Assembly: GCA_021849765.1 (NCBI GenBank)
Contig: JAJZSM010000006.1
Span: 10,096-17,469 of the forward strand
Length of the DNA stretch: 7,374 nucleotides
Source of the DNA: Actinomycetes bacterium
GTDB lineage: Bacteria; Actinomycetota; Acidimicrobiia; Acidimicrobiales; RAAP-2
Direction of reading: 5' to 3'
Part shown: piece after piece, positions 5,934 to 7,374 of the stretch
Layout: every line of letters begins with the position of its first letter
Numbering within the stretch: the stretch's first letter is position 1
Made by a program: the position numbers and the translations under genes
The notes under the pieces: generated by a model
Seen by the model: only the letters and a program-made list of their open reading frames with translations
What the model was told of the DNA's origin: nothing
The model's database searches: none

Positions 5934-5939
5934 TAGGAT
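5934..5939 (+). promoter_or_regulatory. Possible -10 box (TAGGAT) or weak ribosome site of fbiC
   Basis: TAGGAT lies 6 nt before the fbiC ATG, matching the spacing seen at arc. It also contains AGGA, 7 nt before the ATG, which could act as a Shine-Dalgarno, so sequence alone cannot decide. A 6-bp inverted repeat (TGGGCC/GGCCCA, 5905-5910 and 5918-5923, 7-nt loop) lies just upstream; it has no T-run and is not called a terminator. Confidence 0.35.
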
Positions 5940-5945
5940 GCACCC

Positions 5946-7374
5946 ATGACGAAGCATTCTCACGATGGCGTCGTGTCGGACCTGGTCAACGCGACCGCCA
6001 CCGACGTGGCGCCCGCTGCCGTCGATCTCGCGCGGCGGGCCCACGGTCACGTGGTCACCTACTCCCCCAAGGTCTTCATCCCCCTGACCAAGTTGTGTCG
6101 CGATCGATGTGGCTACTGCACCTTCGCCCAGGCGCCCGCGCACGTGAGCGCCCCGTACCTGTCACTCGACGAGGTCATGGCCATCGCGCAGGCGGGACGC
6201 GACGCGGGGTGTACCGAGGCGCTCTTCACCCTTGGCGAACGGCCCGAACTTCGTTACGACGAAGCCGCTCGCTGGCTCGCCGCCCGGGGCTACCGTTCGA
6301 CGGTCGACTACCTCGCCACTGCCGCCCAGATGGTCCTCGACGGAACGGGACTGTTACCCCACATCAATGCCGGTGCTCTCTACCGCCACGAGCTCGACCA
6401 ATTGCGCGCCTCCTCGGTCTCCCAAGGCATGATGCTCGAATCGCTCGCCACCCTGGACGCGCACCGACTGTCGCCGGACAAGGATCCCGAGCGGCGCCTG
6501 GACACCCTTCGCTTCGCGGGTGAGCTTCGGATCCCCTTCACCACGGGTCTCCTGGTGGGGATCGGCGAGTCGCGCGCCGACCGGATCGAGGCGCTCCGCG
6601 CCATCCGCACCTCCCACCTCGAGTTCGGTCACGTCCAAGAGGTCATCATCCAGAACTTCCTACCGAAGGCGCGCACCGCGATGGCCCACGAGCCCGCGGC
6701 GAGCGACGAGGAGTTCCACTGGACGATCGCGGCGGCGCGGATCCTGCTGCCCGACGACGTGCATCTCCAGGCGCCACCCAATCTCAGTGACGACCCGGCG
6801 GGCCTCTTGGACTTCGGCATCGACGACTTCGGCGGCATCTCACCGGTCACCATCGATCACGTGAATCCCGAGCGCGCCTGGCCGGCCGTCGGGATCCTGC
6901 GACGTCAGGTCGAGTTGCGTGGACTGCACCTGGTACCGCGTCTCGCTATCTACCCGGAGCACCTTGGTCGTCACGAGGAGTTCGTGCACGAGCACGTGCG
7001 GCCATTCATGCTGGCGAGTGCGGACTCTACGGGGCTCGCTCGCGACGACGCCTGGGCCTCGGGCGCCGAGACGCCACCGCCGGAGGCCCCGGTGTCGCGG
7101 GTGCACACCTCGGCGGTCGAGGAGATCCTCGCTCGCTACGAACCCGGGTACCCTCTCGACCACACAGAGCTCGTGACTTTGTTCAACGCCCGCGGCGGGG
7201 ACTTCAACGCCGTCGTAGAGCTCGCCGATGACGTGCGGCGACGTCTGGTGGGCGATGAGATCACCTACGTCGTCAACCGCAACATCAACTACACCAACGT
7301 CTGCACCTTCAAGTGCAGATTCTGTGCCTTCTCCAAGGGTCCGCTCTCGCTCAACCTACGCGGTGACCCGTACC
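5946..7374 (+). CDS. fbiC: FO synthase FbiC (fused CofG-CofH radical SAM enzyme), cut by window edge
   Basis: FbiC builds 7,8-didemethyl-8-hydroxy-5-deazariboflavin (FO), the chromophore of coenzyme F420, from 5-amino-6-ribitylaminouracil and tyrosine using two radical SAM centres. The first 476 codons are present. Seen: the CofG half with [17 protein letters not shown], giving the cluster motif C51-x3-C55-x2-C58; [11 protein letters not shown] (91-101); [13 protein letters not shown] (196-208); [11 protein letters not shown] (228-238); LQAPPNL (274-280); and [22 protein letters not shown] (293-314). After a linker (about 355-425) comes the CofH half, with [10 protein letters not shown] (442-451) and the second cluster C453-x3-C457-x2-C460. 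The rest of CofH lies outside. From memory, the M. tuberculosis FbiC linker is longer, so this one looks compact. The ATG at 5946 agrees with the family start region. It follows tal by 55 nt on the same strand and may share its transcript or have its own promoter. Confidence 0.97.
   Translation, partial: MTKHSHDGVVSDLVNATATDVAPAAVDLARRAHGHVVTYSPKVFIPLTKLCRDRCGYCTFAQAPAHVSAPYLSLDEVMAIAQAGRDAGCTEALFTLGERPELRYDEAARWLAARGYRSTVDYLATAAQMVLDGTGLLPHINAGALYRHELDQLRASSVSQGMMLESLATLDAHRLSPDKDPERRLDTLRFAGELRIPFTTGLLVGIGESRADRIEALRAIRTSHLEFGHVQEVIIQNFLPKARTAMAHEPAASDEEFHWTIAAARILLPDDVHLQAPPNLSDDPAGLLDFGIDDFGGISPVTIDHVNPERAWPAVGILRRQVELRGLHLVPRLAIYPEHLGRHEEFVHEHVRPFMLASADSTGLARDDAWASGAETPPPEAPVSRVHTSAVEEILARYEPGYPLDHTELVTLFNARGGDFNAVVELADDVRRRLVGDEITYVVNRNINYTNVCTFKCRFCAFSKGPLSLNLRGDPY

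Noticed and set aside
5111..5947. 278-codon minus-strand open frame opposite tal
   Set aside because: It is Arg-rich, typical of the antisense frame of GC-rich genes, and tal on the plus strand is unambiguous.

Overview
The window is GC-rich bacterial DNA, almost fully coding, with GTG starts and tight gene overlaps. A proteasome-associated ATPase (ARC/Mpa), a TrmI-type tRNA methyltransferase in the same neighbourhood, an actinobacterial-style 371-residue transaldolase and a fused FO synthase (FbiC) all point to an actinobacterium. A deep lineage such as the Acidimicrobiia is my best guess, but this rests on remembered family resemblance, not on a search.

Layout. (1) Bases 1-493, minus strand: N-terminal part of arc, running off the left edge. 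(2) A 102-bp divergent spacer, then a small iron-sulfur ferredoxin on the plus strand (596-832). (3) A compact minus-strand operon, transcribed from about 2728 down to 845: hotdog thioesterase, YqjE/holin-X-like two-helix membrane protein, a 62-residue glycine-zipper membrane protein, a 53-residue basic hydrophobic protein, and trmI. The last four genes are joined by stop/start overlaps. (4) A 55-bp divergent promoter region (2729-2783). (5) Plus-strand tkt (2784-4778) and tal (4775-5890), joined by a GTGA overlap: the non-oxidative pentose phosphate pathway. (6) fbiC (5946 to the right edge), starting the deazaflavin part of coenzyme F420. I saw no RNA genes, mobile elements, CRISPR arrays or long repeats. 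No gene-free stretch exceeds 102 bp.

How the genes relate. tkt and tal interconvert sugar phosphates in one unit. FbiC makes the chromophore of F420, which in many actinobacteria serves a glucose-6-phosphate dehydrogenase feeding that pathway, so the adjacency is suggestive but unproven. arc and trmI echo the proteasome neighbourhood of Mycobacterium tuberculosis, with a ferredoxin placed between them.

The most interesting parts are the membrane-protein cluster inside the trmI operon, whose design recalls the E. coli yqjD-yqjE-yqjK operon and includes a 53-residue gene easily missed by annotation, and a recurrent TAnnnT box 5-7 nt upstream of several start codons, which suggests leaderless transcripts. 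Nothing here amounts to a clearly new defence or mobile system.
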